Source of the DNA: Neoroseomonas rubea
Lineage (GTDB): Bacteria; Pseudomonadota; Alphaproteobacteria; Acetobacterales; Acetobacteraceae
Length of the DNA stretch: 64,000 nucleotides
NCBI RefSeq assembly: GCF_016106015.1
Contig: NZ_JACADQ010000003.1
Span: 1-64,000 of the forward strand
Reading direction: 5' to 3'
Shown here in pieces: positions 25,119 to 34,091 of the stretch (the stretch's first letter is position 1; the number at the start of each line of letters is the position of its first letter). The position numbers were made by a program, and so were the translations under genes. Below the pieces are notes generated by a model, which ran no database searches, was not told the DNA's origin, and saw only the letters and a list, made by a program, of their open reading frames with translations.

Positions 25119-26819
25119 ATGCCCATCGACCCCGTGACGCTGGCGGTGCTGAAGGGCCGCCTGGAGCAGATCGCCGACGAGATGGACGCGACGCTTTATC
25201 GCAGCGCCTTCAACCCGATCATCGCCGAGGCGCGCGACGCCTGCCACGGCCTCTATCATGCCGAGACCGGCGATACGCTCGTGCAGGGCACGAAGGGGTT
25301 GCCGATCTTCGTCGGCGCGATGGCCTTCGCGGTCCGGGCCGTGATCGCGAAGGTGAAGGCGGAAGGCGGCCTCGCGTCGGGCGACACCTTCCTGTTCAAC
25401 GACCCGTATGAGGGTGGCACGCATCTGAACGATTTCCGCCTCGTGCGGCCGGTCTTCCGCGACGGGCGCGTCTTCTGCTGGCTCGCGAGCGTCGGGCATT
25501 GGCTCGACATCGGCGGCAACGTGCCGGGGAACTACAATCCGCGCGCGACGGAAAGCCACCAGGAAGGCGTGCGCTTCCCGCCGGTGAAGCTGATCCGTGC
25601 CGGCACGATGCAACAGGACATCCTCGACATCCTGGCCGCCAATTCGCGCGTGCCGCAGTCGAACTGGGGCGACCTGAACGGGCAGCTGAACGCGCTCGAC
25701 CTCGGGGAGCGGCGCCTCGCGGACCTGCTGGCAGAGCACGGCGACGAGGCCCTTTCCGAGGCCTTTGGCCTGCTGATGGATCGCGCCGAGGCGCTGATGG
25801 GTGCAGAGATCACGGCCCTGCCGGACGGCCACTACAGCTTCGAGGATTTCCTCGACAACGACGGCGTGGTGGATGAGCCGCTGCGCATTGCGCTCGACAT
25901 GCGCATCGAGGGCGGGCGGCTCGTGCTGGATTTCTCGCGCTCCTCGCCGCCCTGCGCCGGGCCAATCAACATCTCCGTCGCGACCACCGTCGCAGCTTGC
26001 TACGTCGCGCTGAAGCATGCCTTCCCAGATGTGCCCGCCAATGCCGGCGTGCTGCGTCCTGTCGAGGTGATCGCACCGCCTTCGACGCTGCTCGGCGCGA
26101 CTGCGCCGCGCCCTGTCGCGGGGTACACCGAGACGATCCTGCGGCTGATCGGCGTAATCTTCGGCGCGCTCGGCCAGGCGAGGCCCGACCGCGCGACGGC
26201 CGCACCCTTCGGCACGATCAACGCGCTTTCGCTCTCCGGCCAACGGGCGGACGGGACGCGCTGGGTGATGTTCTCCTTCTTCGGCGGCGGCCTTGGCGGT
26301 AACCCGGAGAGCGATGGGCTGCATCACGCGAACAACCCGATCTCGACTGCCACCATCCCGCCGATTGAGATCCTGGAAGCCGCGAACCCCGTGATGTTCA
26401 CGCAATGGGCATTGCGGCCCGACAGCGGCGGGCCAGGCCTGAATCGCGGCGGCGTCGGCGCTGTCTATGAGATCGAGGCGCTGGCCCCGGGTCAGACGGA
26501 GATCGCGCTGCTCGGCGAACGCGGCCGCTTCGCACCCTTCGGCGTGACGGGTGGTGGCGCCGGTGCGACCAACGCCTTCTGGTGGGAGACGCCGGAAGGC
26601 CGCGCGACGCCGCCCATGGCGAGCAAGGTGGTTGGCGTCGCGATCGGGCAGGGGCAGCGCCTGCGCCTGGAGAGCCCCGGCGGCGGCGGCTGGGGCGACC
26701 CGATGCAGCGGCCGGTCGAGATCGTCGCCCGTGACATCCGGCTCGGCCATGTCAGTGTCGAAGCCGCGGTCCGCGACTACGGTGTCTCCGTGGCGCCGGA
26801 TGGGAACGTGTCCCGATGA
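25119..26819 (+). CDS. hyuB: Hydantoinase B / 5-oxoprolinase beta-type subunit
   Basis: 566 residues, the usual HyuB length. It begins DPVTLAVLKGRLEQIADEMDATLYRSAFNPIIAEARD, the standard opening. Further family features are FNDPYEGGTHLNDFRLVRPVF, VATTVAACYVALKHAFPDVPANAG and a Gly-rich C-terminus with SPGGGGWGDP. With HyuA it forms an ATP-dependent ring-opening amidohydrolase. Family members act on hydantoins, 5-oxoproline or N-methylhydantoin, or have become acetone or acetophenone carboxylases. The absence of a third small subunit argues against an acetone carboxylase. The gene order Liv transporter then hyuB-hyuA points to import and opening of a cyclic amide or ureide (inference). Confidence 0.9.
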   Translation: MPIDPVTLAVLKGRLEQIADEMDATLYRSAFNPIIAEARDACHGLYHAETGDTLVQGTKGLPIFVGAMAFAVRAVIAKVKAEGGLASGDTFLFNDPYEGGTHLNDFRLVRPVFRDGRVFCWLASVGHWLDIGGNVPGNYNPRATESHQEGVRFPPVKLIRAGTMQQDILDILAANSRVPQSNWGDLNGQLNALDLGERRLADLLAEHGDEALSEAFGLLMDRAEALMGAEITALPDGHYSFEDFLDNDGVVDEPLRIALDMRIEGGRLVLDFSRSSPPCAGPINISVATTVAACYVALKHAFPDVPANAGVLRPVEVIAPPSTLLGATAPRPVAGYTETILRLIGVIFGALGQARPDRATAAPFGTINALSLSGQRADGTRWVMFSFFGGGLGGNPESDGLHHANNPISTATIPPIEILEAANPVMFTQWALRPDSGGPGLNRGGVGAVYEIEALAPGQTEIALLGERGRFAPFGVTGGGAGATNAFWWETPEGRATPPMASKVVGVAIGQGQRLRLESPGGGGWGDPMQRPVEIVARDIRLGHVSVEAAVRDYGVSVAPDGNVSR

Positions 26820-28867
26820 CCGGGCTCATCGTCGGCGTCGATGTCGGTGGCACCTTCACCGACCTGTTTCTGTATGACCCTTCGGCCGGCGCCTTCCGCA
26901 CGGCGAAGGTCTCTTCGAACCGCGGCGACGAGGCTTCCGGCTTCCTCGCCGGCCTGCGTGCGCTCGGTGGCGCGGCGGGGATGGAGGCGATCGTCCACGG
27001 GACCACAGTCGGTACGAATGCGCTGCTGGAACGCAAAGGCGCGCGGCTCGGCGTCATCACCACCGCGGGGTTTCGCGATGTGCTGGAGATGCGCCGCCGC
27101 GATCGCCGGCACACCTGGGGCCTCTGGGGCGATTTCACGCCCATCGCCGAGCGTGACCTGCGGCTGGAGGTGCCGGAGCGCACGCTCGCCGACGGTACGA
27201 TCCGCACGCATGTCGATCTCGAGGCGGTGCGTGATGCCGCGCGGCGCCTGCTCGCCGCGGGCGCCGAGGCCTGCGCGATCGCCTTCATCAACGCCTATGC
27301 GAATTCGGCGAACGAGCAGGCGGCTGCGGCTGCCGTGCGTGCGATCTGGCCCAACCCGCATGTCTCCGTCTCCTCCGAGATCCTGCCCGAGATCCGCGAG
27401 TTTGAGCGCGCATCGACGGCTGCGTTGAACGCCTATCTCCAACCCGTCGTCGCGGGTTATCTCGGCCGGCTCGAAGGCGCGCTCGCGCAGGAGAGGTTTA
27501 CGGGACGCTTTCACATCGTGCAGTCGAACGGCGGCATCATGTCGACCGCGACGGCGCGGCGGATGCCGGTGCGCACGGCGCTGTCCGGCCCCGCGGCGGG
27601 CGTCATCGCGGCCGCAGCGATTGCGCATGCGGCGGGCTTCGAGAACGCCATCACCTGCGACCTCGGCGGGACGTCTTTTGATGTGTCCGTCGTTGCCGGC
27701 GGGCGGATGGAACTGGCGGCGCAGGCCACGATCGACTTCGGCCTTGTCATCCGCTCTCCGATGATCGAGATCACCACCATCGGCGCTGGCGGTGGGTCGA
27801 TCGCGCATGTCGATCGTGGCGGGCTGCTCCAGGTCGGGCCGGAAAGCGCCGGCAGCCGGCCGGGCCCGGTCTGCTACGGGCAGGGCAATGACCGGCCGAC
27901 GCTGACAGATGCGAACCTCGTGCTCGGCCGCATCAATCCGGATCGCCCTATCGGCGGTACGCTCGCGCGCCTGGATGTGGATGCGGCGCGCGACGCGATC
28001 GCACGCCATGTCGGCGATCCGCTCGGCCTCGATGCCTTCGCGGCGGCGGAGGCGATCCTGCGCGTCGCGAACGCGAAGATGGCGGGCGCAATCCGGCTGG
28101 TCTCGATCGAGCGCGGGCACGATCCCGGACGCTTTGCCGCGCTGCCCTTCGGCGGTGGCGGCGCGCTGCATGTCAGCGCGCTGATCCGGCAGGTAGGGCT
28201 GAAGGCGGCTCTCGTCCCACGGTATCCGGGCGTGACCTCGGCGTTGGGCTGCATCATCGCCGATGTGCGCCACGACCAGGTACGGACGCTGAACCTCGCG
28301 CTCGACACGCTCGACGCGGCGGCGCTCGACGCGCGCATGGTGGCGGAGGCGGAGGCCGCGCGGGCTATCGTCGCCGAGGCGGGCCTGCCGCTCGAGCGGA
28401 TCGACACCGTCTTCGAACTCGACATGCACTACGCGGGGCAGACGCATACCGTCGCGGTCCCTCTGCCGGTCAACCTCGGCGAAGGCACGACCGGCGTGAC
28501 GGCTCAGGCTGTTCGCGCTGCCTTCGAGGCTGCCTATGGCCGCGCTTTCACGAGACTCCTGCCGGGGCTGCCGGTGCGCATCGTCACGCTGCGCACGGCG
28601 GCGATTGGGCGGCGACCGCATTTCGACCTGGCCATGCTCGCACCGGGGCAGGAGGCCTCCGTCGCGACGGCGGCGCAGGGCAGCCGCCCGGTCCGCTTCG
28701 ACGGAGCGTGGCACGACACACCGGTCTTCGCACGCCTTGCGCTGCCCGTCGGCGCCGTGGTGGCAGGCCCCGCGGTGCTGGAGCAGCCGGATGCGACCAT
28801 CGTCGTCGATCCCGGCCTCGCCGCGCGTGTCGATCGCTTCGGCAACCTGATCATCGAGAGGGCCTGA
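26816..28867 (+). CDS. hyuA: Hydantoinase A / 5-oxoprolinase alpha-type subunit
   Basis: 683 residues, usual for HyuA. The actin/ASKHA-type ATP site is visible as VGVDVGGTFTDLFLYD near the start and CDLGGTSFDVSVVAGG near 280-300. HGTTVGTNALLERKGARLG and RVANAKMAGAIRLVSIERGHDP are family signatures. It phosphorylates and opens a cyclic amide together with HyuB. The four-base ATGA overlap with hyuB ensures coupling. The isochorismatase-like gene starts one base after the stop, suggesting it acts on the released product, for example a carbamoyl or amide group (inference). Confidence 0.9.
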   Translation: MTGLIVGVDVGGTFTDLFLYDPSAGAFRTAKVSSNRGDEASGFLAGLRALGGAAGMEAIVHGTTVGTNALLERKGARLGVITTAGFRDVLEMRRRDRRHTWGLWGDFTPIAERDLRLEVPERTLADGTIRTHVDLEAVRDAARRLLAAGAEACAIAFINAYANSANEQAAAAAVRAIWPNPHVSVSSEILPEIREFERASTAALNAYLQPVVAGYLGRLEGALAQERFTGRFHIVQSNGGIMSTATARRMPVRTALSGPAAGVIAAAAIAHAAGFENAITCDLGGTSFDVSVVAGGRMELAAQATIDFGLVIRSPMIEITTIGAGGGSIAHVDRGGLLQVGPESAGSRPGPVCYGQGNDRPTLTDANLVLGRINPDRPIGGTLARLDVDAARDAIARHVGDPLGLDAFAAAEAILRVANAKMAGAIRLVSIERGHDPGRFAALPFGGGGALHVSALIRQVGLKAALVPRYPGVTSALGCIIADVRHDQVRTLNLALDTLDAAALDARMVAEAEAARAIVAEAGLPLERIDTVFELDMHYAGQTHTVAVPLPVNLGEGTTGVTAQAVRAAFEAAYGRAFTRLLPGLPVRIVTLRTAAIGRRPHFDLAMLAPGQEASVATAAQGSRPVRFDGAWHDTPVFARLALPVGAVVAGPAVLEQPDATIVVDPGLAARVDRFGNLIIERA

Positions 28868-28868
28868 C

Positions 28869-29477
28869 ATGGCGGGCGCGCCCATATCCATCGCCGAGAC
28901 GGCGCTGCTGCTCTGCGATCTGCAGAACGACTTCATCCATCCGCGCGGCGCCTATGGGCGGGCGGGCCAGTCCGCACCGGCCATCGCGGCGTTGCCGGCG
29001 CGGCTTGCCCCGCTTGTTGCTGCAATCCGTGCCAAGGGTGGCTGGATCGCCTCGACGCACTTCACCCTGGTGCCCGGGCGCGACGGCGAACCATTCATCT
29101 CCGAGCATCTGAGGCGCATGCGCCCCTTCCTCGGTAAAGGCGACTTCGCGCCCGGATCCTGGGGGCAAGCGCTGGTCGAGGAGCTGGCGCCATCGGAACT
29201 GCCGGTCGAGAAGCTCGGCTACGATGCCTTCTGGAACAGCCGTCTTGAATGGGTGCTGCGCCGGGCGGGCGTTCGGAAGCTGCTCGTTGCCGGCATCGTG
29301 ACGAATGGCGGTGTGGCCTCGACCGTGCGCGGCGCGCATGTGCGGGAATTCGACGTGAAGCTGCTCGAGGATGGCTGCGCCGCCTTCTCCGAGGAGATAC
29401 ACCGCGCCGCCGTCGAGGGGCTGCGCCCGGTCGCGGAGGTCACGACCGTCGCGGAAGCACTCGCCGCGCTCGGCTGA
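28869..29477 (+). CDS. Isochorismatase-like (cysteine hydrolase family) protein lacking the usual Cys
   Basis: 202 residues with the isochorismatase-like fold. Two of the three canonical catalytic residues are visible: Asp17 in LLLCDLQNDF and Lys115 in VEKLGYDAF. The third, a Cys in the family pattern T-N-x-C-V, is replaced: the sequence reads GIVTNGGVAST (142-152), with Gly148 at the Cys position. The only other Cys residues are Cys16 and one in EDGCAAF. Isochorismatase itself also lacks the Cys, so the protein may cleave an ether or act by another route, rather than as an N-carbamoyl or nicotinamide amidase. It closes the Liv-Hyu operon. Confidence 0.8.
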   Translation: MAGAPISIAETALLLCDLQNDFIHPRGAYGRAGQSAPAIAALPARLAPLVAAIRAKGGWIASTHFTLVPGRDGEPFISEHLRRMRPFLGKGDFAPGSWGQALVEELAPSELPVEKLGYDAFWNSRLEWVLRRAGVRKLLVAGIVTNGGVASTVRGAHVREFDVKLLEDGCAAFSEEIHRAAVEGLRPVAEVTTVAEALAALG

Positions 29478-29538
29478 CCCCTGGACAAGCCGCGCGCGCC
29501 CGGCATCTATCCGGCGCGACGTACCGGGGATTCAGGAC

Positions 29539-31842
29539 ATGGACAAGTTCGGCATCGGCCAGCCCGTGCGGCGGAAGGAGGATGTCCGCCTCCTCACCGG
29601 CCGGGGCACCTACACGGACGATATTGACCGTCCTGGCCAGGCGCATGCGGCGATCCTGCGGTCCCCGCATGCGCATGCGCGCATCGTCTCGATCGATGTG
29701 CGGGAGGCCATGGCCGCGCCCGGCGTCCTCGCGGTGCTCACCGGCGCCGATGCGGATGCCGACGGCCTCGGCCTGCTACCCGTGCAGGTGGATGTGCCGG
29801 GCAAGGAAAGGCCGCTCTTCTGCCCGCCGCGGCGCATCCTCCAGACCGACCGCGTGCGCTTCGTGGGGGACCCCGTCGCGCTCGTCGTCGCCGACACGCG
29901 GGAGCAGGCGATGGATGCCTGCGAACTAATCGCGATCGACTACGATATCCTGCCCAGCGTCACCGAGACGGGCAGGGCGCTCGACCCGGATTCGCCCGTC
30001 ATCTGGGAGCAGAATGGCAGCAACCTCTGCGTCCATTGGGACAGCGGGCGGTCCGAGATGGCGGACGCCGCCTTCGCGAAGGCGGATCGCGTCGTTGCGA
30101 TGGACCTGGTGCAGAACAGGCTCGTCGGCAATCCGATGGAACCGCGCGTCGCCCTCGGCGAATGGGACGGGGAACGCTGGACGCTGACCTCCCCGACCCA
30201 GGGGGTGATCCGGGTGCGGGAGGGCCTCGCGAAGATCGTCTTCAAGGTGCCGCTCGAGAAGGTCCGGGTCGTCTCGCCGGATGTCGGTGGTGGCTTTGGC
30301 CTACGCGGGAAGCTGTTCCCGGAAACCGCGATGGTGCTCTGGGCGGCCAAGCGCCTGGGGCGACCGGTGAAGTGGCGCGCGGGGCGGACGGAGACCTTCT
30401 TGTCCGATCCGCACGGGCGCGACCATGTGACGCGTGCGGAGATGGCCTTCGACGCGAACGCCAAGGCGCTCGGCGTGCGCATCCGCACGACGGCGGCGAT
30501 GGGCGCCTACCTGCTCGATTTCGGGCCGCGTATCCCGACCCTCGCTGGTGGGCGCATCAACGGCACCGTCTACGACATCCAGGCGCTGAATGTTCAGGTG
30601 AAGTGCGTCTTCACCAACACCGTCTCGACTGACGCCTATCGCGGCGCCGGGCGGCCGGAGACGGCGTATGTGCTCGAACGCCTGCTCGACCAGGGCGCGG
30701 CCGCCTTCGGCATCGGGCGCGACGACATCCGGCGGCGCAACTATGTCCGCCCCGACCAGATTCCCTATGCGAATGCCGCCGGCAACGTGATCGATTCCGG
30801 CCGGTTCGAGGAGACGCAGGAGATGGCGCTGAAGCTCGCCGACTGGGCGGGCTTCCCAGCGCGTCGGGCGAACGCGGCGCAGCGTGGAAAGAAGCGTGGC
30901 ATCGGCCTCGGCTACTTCATCGAAGCCTCCGGCGGCCAGCCCTTCGAATGGGCGCGCGTTGCGCTCACGCCCGAAGGTCGCGCGAAGCTGACGGTGGGAA
31001 CCTTCAGCCATGGCCAGGGGCACGAGACCGCCTACGCCCAGGTGCTGAGCGAGAAGCTCGGCATACCCTATGACAGCATCGACCTGGTGCAGGGCGACAG
31101 CGACGTGGTGCAGAAGGGCGCGGGCACGGGTGGTTCGCGATCTTCCCAGATGGGTGGTGTTGCCATCACGCGCACCGCGGCGCTTGTTCTCACGAAGGCT
31201 AAGCGCATCGCGGCACACCTGCTGGAAGCTGGCGTGGCGGATATCGAGTTCGCGGAAGGGCGCTTCAACGTGGCCGGCACCGACCTCACCGTCGATTGGC
31301 CCACCGTGATCGCCGCGGCGCATGATCCGGCGCGGTTGCCGCCTGGGGAGACGCCGGGCCTGGACGAGAACCTGACCTACACGCGCGACACGGAATGCAA
31401 CTTCCCCAATGGCTGCCATGTGGCGGAGGTCGAGATCGACCCCGATACGGGGGAGGTCGTGCTCGTAAACTACGCCGCTGTCGACGATGTTGGCGTGGTG
31501 ATCAACCCGATGCTCGTGCACGGGCAGTGCCATGGCGGGATCATGTCCGGCATCGGCCAGGCCATGCTGGAACATGCGCGCTACGATTCCGAGAGCGGCC
31601 AATTCCTGACCGCCACCTTCCAGGACTACTGCATGCCGCGGGCAGGCGATGCGCCATCCTTCCGCCTCGGCCTCAACATCGTGCCATGCCCGTCGAACGA
31701 CCTTGGCGTGAAGGGCGCTGGGGAGGGCGGGGCCTGCGGCGCGCCGCCGGCGATCGTCTCGGCCGTGTGCGATGCGCTGGGCGTCGCGCATGTCGACATG
31801 CCGCTGACGCCCGAAAGCGTTTGGCGGGCGCTGTCGCGCTAG
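29539..31842 (+). CDS. Molybdenum hydroxylase large subunit (xanthine dehydrogenase / CoxL family)
   Basis: 767 residues, typical length. It opens with GIGQPVRRKEDVRLLTGRGTYTDDI, the CoxL-type N-terminus, and has SPHAHARI, the molybdopterin-contact segment DVGGGFGLRGKLFPE and TDAYRGAGRPETAYVLERLLD. Near residue 728 it has GAGEGGACGAPPAI with the catalytic Glu. It would hydroxylate a carbon next to a ring nitrogen, or an aldehyde. The FAD (CoxM) and 2Fe-2S (CoxS) subunits normally encoded next to it are absent here, so either it uses partners from elsewhere or is an orphan. The ATG at 29539 follows GGATTCAGGAC. The stop TAG shares the CTAG with the convergent Bug gene. Confidence 0.87.
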   Translation: MDKFGIGQPVRRKEDVRLLTGRGTYTDDIDRPGQAHAAILRSPHAHARIVSIDVREAMAAPGVLAVLTGADADADGLGLLPVQVDVPGKERPLFCPPRRILQTDRVRFVGDPVALVVADTREQAMDACELIAIDYDILPSVTETGRALDPDSPVIWEQNGSNLCVHWDSGRSEMADAAFAKADRVVAMDLVQNRLVGNPMEPRVALGEWDGERWTLTSPTQGVIRVREGLAKIVFKVPLEKVRVVSPDVGGGFGLRGKLFPETAMVLWAAKRLGRPVKWRAGRTETFLSDPHGRDHVTRAEMAFDANAKALGVRIRTTAAMGAYLLDFGPRIPTLAGGRINGTVYDIQALNVQVKCVFTNTVSTDAYRGAGRPETAYVLERLLDQGAAAFGIGRDDIRRRNYVRPDQIPYANAAGNVIDSGRFEETQEMALKLADWAGFPARRANAAQRGKKRGIGLGYFIEASGGQPFEWARVALTPEGRAKLTVGTFSHGQGHETAYAQVLSEKLGIPYDSIDLVQGDSDVVQKGAGTGGSRSSQMGGVAITRTAALVLTKAKRIAAHLLEAGVADIEFAEGRFNVAGTDLTVDWPTVIAAAHDPARLPPGETPGLDENLTYTRDTECNFPNGCHVAEVEIDPDTGEVVLVNYAAVDDVGVVINPMLVHGQCHGGIMSGIGQAMLEHARYDSESGQFLTATFQDYCMPRAGDAPSFRLGLNIVPCPSNDLGVKGAGEGGACGAPPAIVSAVCDALGVAHVDMPLTPESVWRALSR

Positions 31843-32798
31843 TCCACCCGCGCGCCGGATACGCGCACCACCTCCGCCCAGCGCGTGATCTCGCGCTGGA
31901 CGAAGGCGGTGTAGTCCGCGCGCGAGAGCGGCGGCGACTGGGCACCGATCTCCGCCCGCCGCTGCGCCACGTCCGGCGCGGCCAGGGCCGCGAGTGCCTC
32001 GGCATGCAGCCTGTCGGCGATCGGCGCGGGCAGGCCGGCCGGGCCCGAGAGACCGAACCAGGTCGAGGCGACGAGGTCCGGGAAGCCCTGCTCGACAATG
32101 GTCGGGACATCGGGCCAGCCCGGGATCCGGCCTTCACTCATCACGGCCAGGATGCGCACGCGGCTGTTGCGCCCGGCTTCCTGCAGCGTCGTGATCATCG
32201 CCTCGATCTGGTTCGCGACAACATCGTTGAACGCCGGGCCGCTGCCGCGATAGGGCACGTGGGTGAGTTCGATGCCGGCCAGACGCTTGAACAATTCCAG
32301 CGTCACGTGGCTCGAGGAGCCGTTGCCCGGGGACGCGACGCGAATGCCGCCTGGATCGCGCCGCGCCCAGGCGACGAACTCCGCAACGTACGCGACCGGC
32401 CGATCCGCGTTGACAATCAGGACGTTCGGTATGGCGGCCAGCAGCGCGATATGCGTGAAGTCCCGCATCGCATCATAGGGGATGGTCCGGTAGACGGACG
32501 GCCCGACGCCCTGGCTCGCGATGTTCGACACGAGGAGGGTGTGTCCGTCGGGCGCGCTTTTCGCGACCACGTCGCTGCCCACAGTCCCGCCGGCACCGGC
32601 GCGGTTCTCCACCACGACCGTCTGCCCCAGCGCAGTCCCCATGCGGTGCGCGACGAGCCGCGCGACGACATCCGTCGCGCCGCCCGGCGGGAAGGGCACG
32701 ACCAGACGCACCGGCCTCGCTGGCGCCCATGGCGCCGGCTGGGCCTGCGCGATAGCGGGCGCGGCGACGAGGCTTGCAAGGATCGCGCGGCGCTGCAT
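31839..32798 (-). CDS. Bug-family (TctC-type) periplasmic solute receptor
   Basis: 319 residues. Signal peptide MQRRAILASLVAAPAIAQAQ, then PVRLVVPFPPGGATDVVARLV, the diagnostic Bug/TctC opening, followed by VVENRAGAGGTVGSDVVAKS and THVPYRGSGPAFNDVVANQIEAM. It binds a carboxylated solute in the periplasm. No TctA or TctB permease gene is nearby; orphan Bug receptors are common in Burkholderiales and Roseomonas-like bacteria, and some act as sensors. It overlaps the convergent CoxL-type gene by a shared CTAG and lies 11 bases downstream of the FAD monooxygenase gene on the same strand, so the two are likely cotranscribed. Confidence 0.88.
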   Translation of the reverse strand: MQRRAILASLVAAPAIAQAQPAPWAPARPVRLVVPFPPGGATDVVARLVAHRMGTALGQTVVVENRAGAGGTVGSDVVAKSAPDGHTLLVSNIASQGVGPSVYRTIPYDAMRDFTHIALLAAIPNVLIVNADRPVAYVAEFVAWARRDPGGIRVASPGNGSSSHVTLELFKRLAGIELTHVPYRGSGPAFNDVVANQIEAMITTLQEAGRNSRVRILAVMSEGRIPGWPDVPTIVEQGFPDLVASTWFGLSGPAGLPAPIADRLHAEALAALAAPDVAQRRAEIGAQSPPLSRADYTAFVQREITRWAEVVRVSGARVD

Positions 32799-32809
32799 GA
32801 CGGCTTCCT

Positions 32810-34018
32810 TCAGGCGATGGCGGCTGCGGCACGCAGGCCGCTGATCATGGAACTGCGGAGAAGGTGCTCACGCGCGCGGACCGGATCGCCTGCGATGGCC
32901 TGCATATCGGCGAGCAGTTGCGCCCGGCGGGCGGGATCGCGTTCCCTCATCCTTGCGCGGTTGCGATCGGCCTGGGCGATGATCTCGCGCTCCGCGACCG
33001 GCCTCCGGCGGCGGGTGTAGCGATCGAGATGCGTCAGGTCTGTCTCTCCGCGCCAGACGGAGGCGATATGCGTGGCGAGCTCGAAGGCGTCATGGATGCC
33101 CCCGTTCATGCCCATGCCGCCGGACGGTGAATTCAGATGCGCCGCGTCGCCGCAGAGCAGCATCCGTCCGCGGCGATAATCCCCCACAATCCGCTGGTGG
33201 ATTCGATAGGGGCGGAGGTCGAGCACCTCATAGGGCGTGCCCTTGGGATGGATCGCGTGCAGCTTGCGTTCGATGGCGTCCGGCGTCAGCGCGGCCTCCA
33301 CATCCTCGCCCTGAGCGGTGTGCAGGCTGGCGCGCCAGCGCCCGGGCACGTGCAGCAGGGAAAAGGTTCCCGAGAAGGCGGGGTGGTCCGTCCAGATGTA
33401 GTTGACGTTCGACAGGCCATCGAACACGTCCTGGAAGTCGAAGGGCGTCGTCGCGAGGATGGTCGTCTCGGGGTAGGTGTCGCCGCCGAACGGCATCTGC
33501 ATCGCCTTGCGCACGACGCTGCGCGCGCCGTCGCAGCCAATGACGAAGGCGGCGCGGAACGGTTCGAAACCCTGGCCCGACAAGGTCACGCCGTCCGCGT
33601 CCTGCGTCAGCGCATCGACCGCGCAGCCGAAGCGTGGCGCGGCGTCCCGATGCTCCGCATGCAGCTTCGCCAGGATGAGGCGCGACAGCTTCCACTGTTC
33701 CGCCTGCAGCCTGTAGGGATGGGCGGTATCGGCCGCGATGACGGAGAGGTCGAAGACCGCGCGCGCGCCATCCTCATGCCGCCGGATCTGCCAGGTCGGC
33801 GTGACGAGCCCCTGCGCGATCAGCGGCGTGGCCAGGTCGAGCCCGTCCAGCATGTCGAGCGTCGGCGGGTGGAAGGTGGAGGCGCGGAGTTCCTCGCTGA
33901 TGTCCTCTCCCGCCTCGAGCAGCGCGACAGGCAGTCCCGCGCGCGCGAGCAGAAGCGACAGGACGAGCCCGACGGGCCCGGCGCCCACGATGGCGATCGG
34001 ATCGCGCTGGCCTGCCAT
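32810..34018 (-). CDS. FAD-dependent aromatic monooxygenase (PHBH / UbiH-like)
   Basis: 402 residues, group A flavoprotein monooxygenase size. FAD-binding GxGxxG is IVGAGPVGLVLSLLLARAG (9-27), followed by LEAGEDI. The DG motif is VIGCDGARSVVRKAM (about 152-166). The GD motif is RMLLCGDAAHLNSPSGGMGMNGGIHDA (about 285-311). Such enzymes insert one oxygen atom into a phenol or hydroxypyridine using NAD(P)H. The ATG at 34018 has the strong site GGAAGGAGG six bases upstream. The gene is divergent from the Asp/Glu racemase-like gene. The substrate is unknown, but see the finding on a possible N-heterocycle pathway. Confidence 0.87.
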   Translation of the reverse strand: MAGQRDPIAIVGAGPVGLVLSLLLARAGLPVALLEAGEDISEELRASTFHPPTLDMLDGLDLATPLIAQGLVTPTWQIRRHEDGARAVFDLSVIAADTAHPYRLQAEQWKLSRLILAKLHAEHRDAAPRFGCAVDALTQDADGVTLSGQGFEPFRAAFVIGCDGARSVVRKAMQMPFGGDTYPETTILATTPFDFQDVFDGLSNVNYIWTDHPAFSGTFSLLHVPGRWRASLHTAQGEDVEAALTPDAIERKLHAIHPKGTPYEVLDLRPYRIHQRIVGDYRRGRMLLCGDAAHLNSPSGGMGMNGGIHDAFELATHIASVWRGETDLTHLDRYTRRRRPVAEREIIAQADRNRARMRERDPARRAQLLADMQAIAGDPVRAREHLLRSSMISGLRAAAAIA

Positions 34019-34091
34019 GTCGCCTCCTTCCGTGACGCCCGGAAAGTGAGGCATCGTGGCACGGTCGTCCAGGGTCCGGGGAGAGGCGCGC

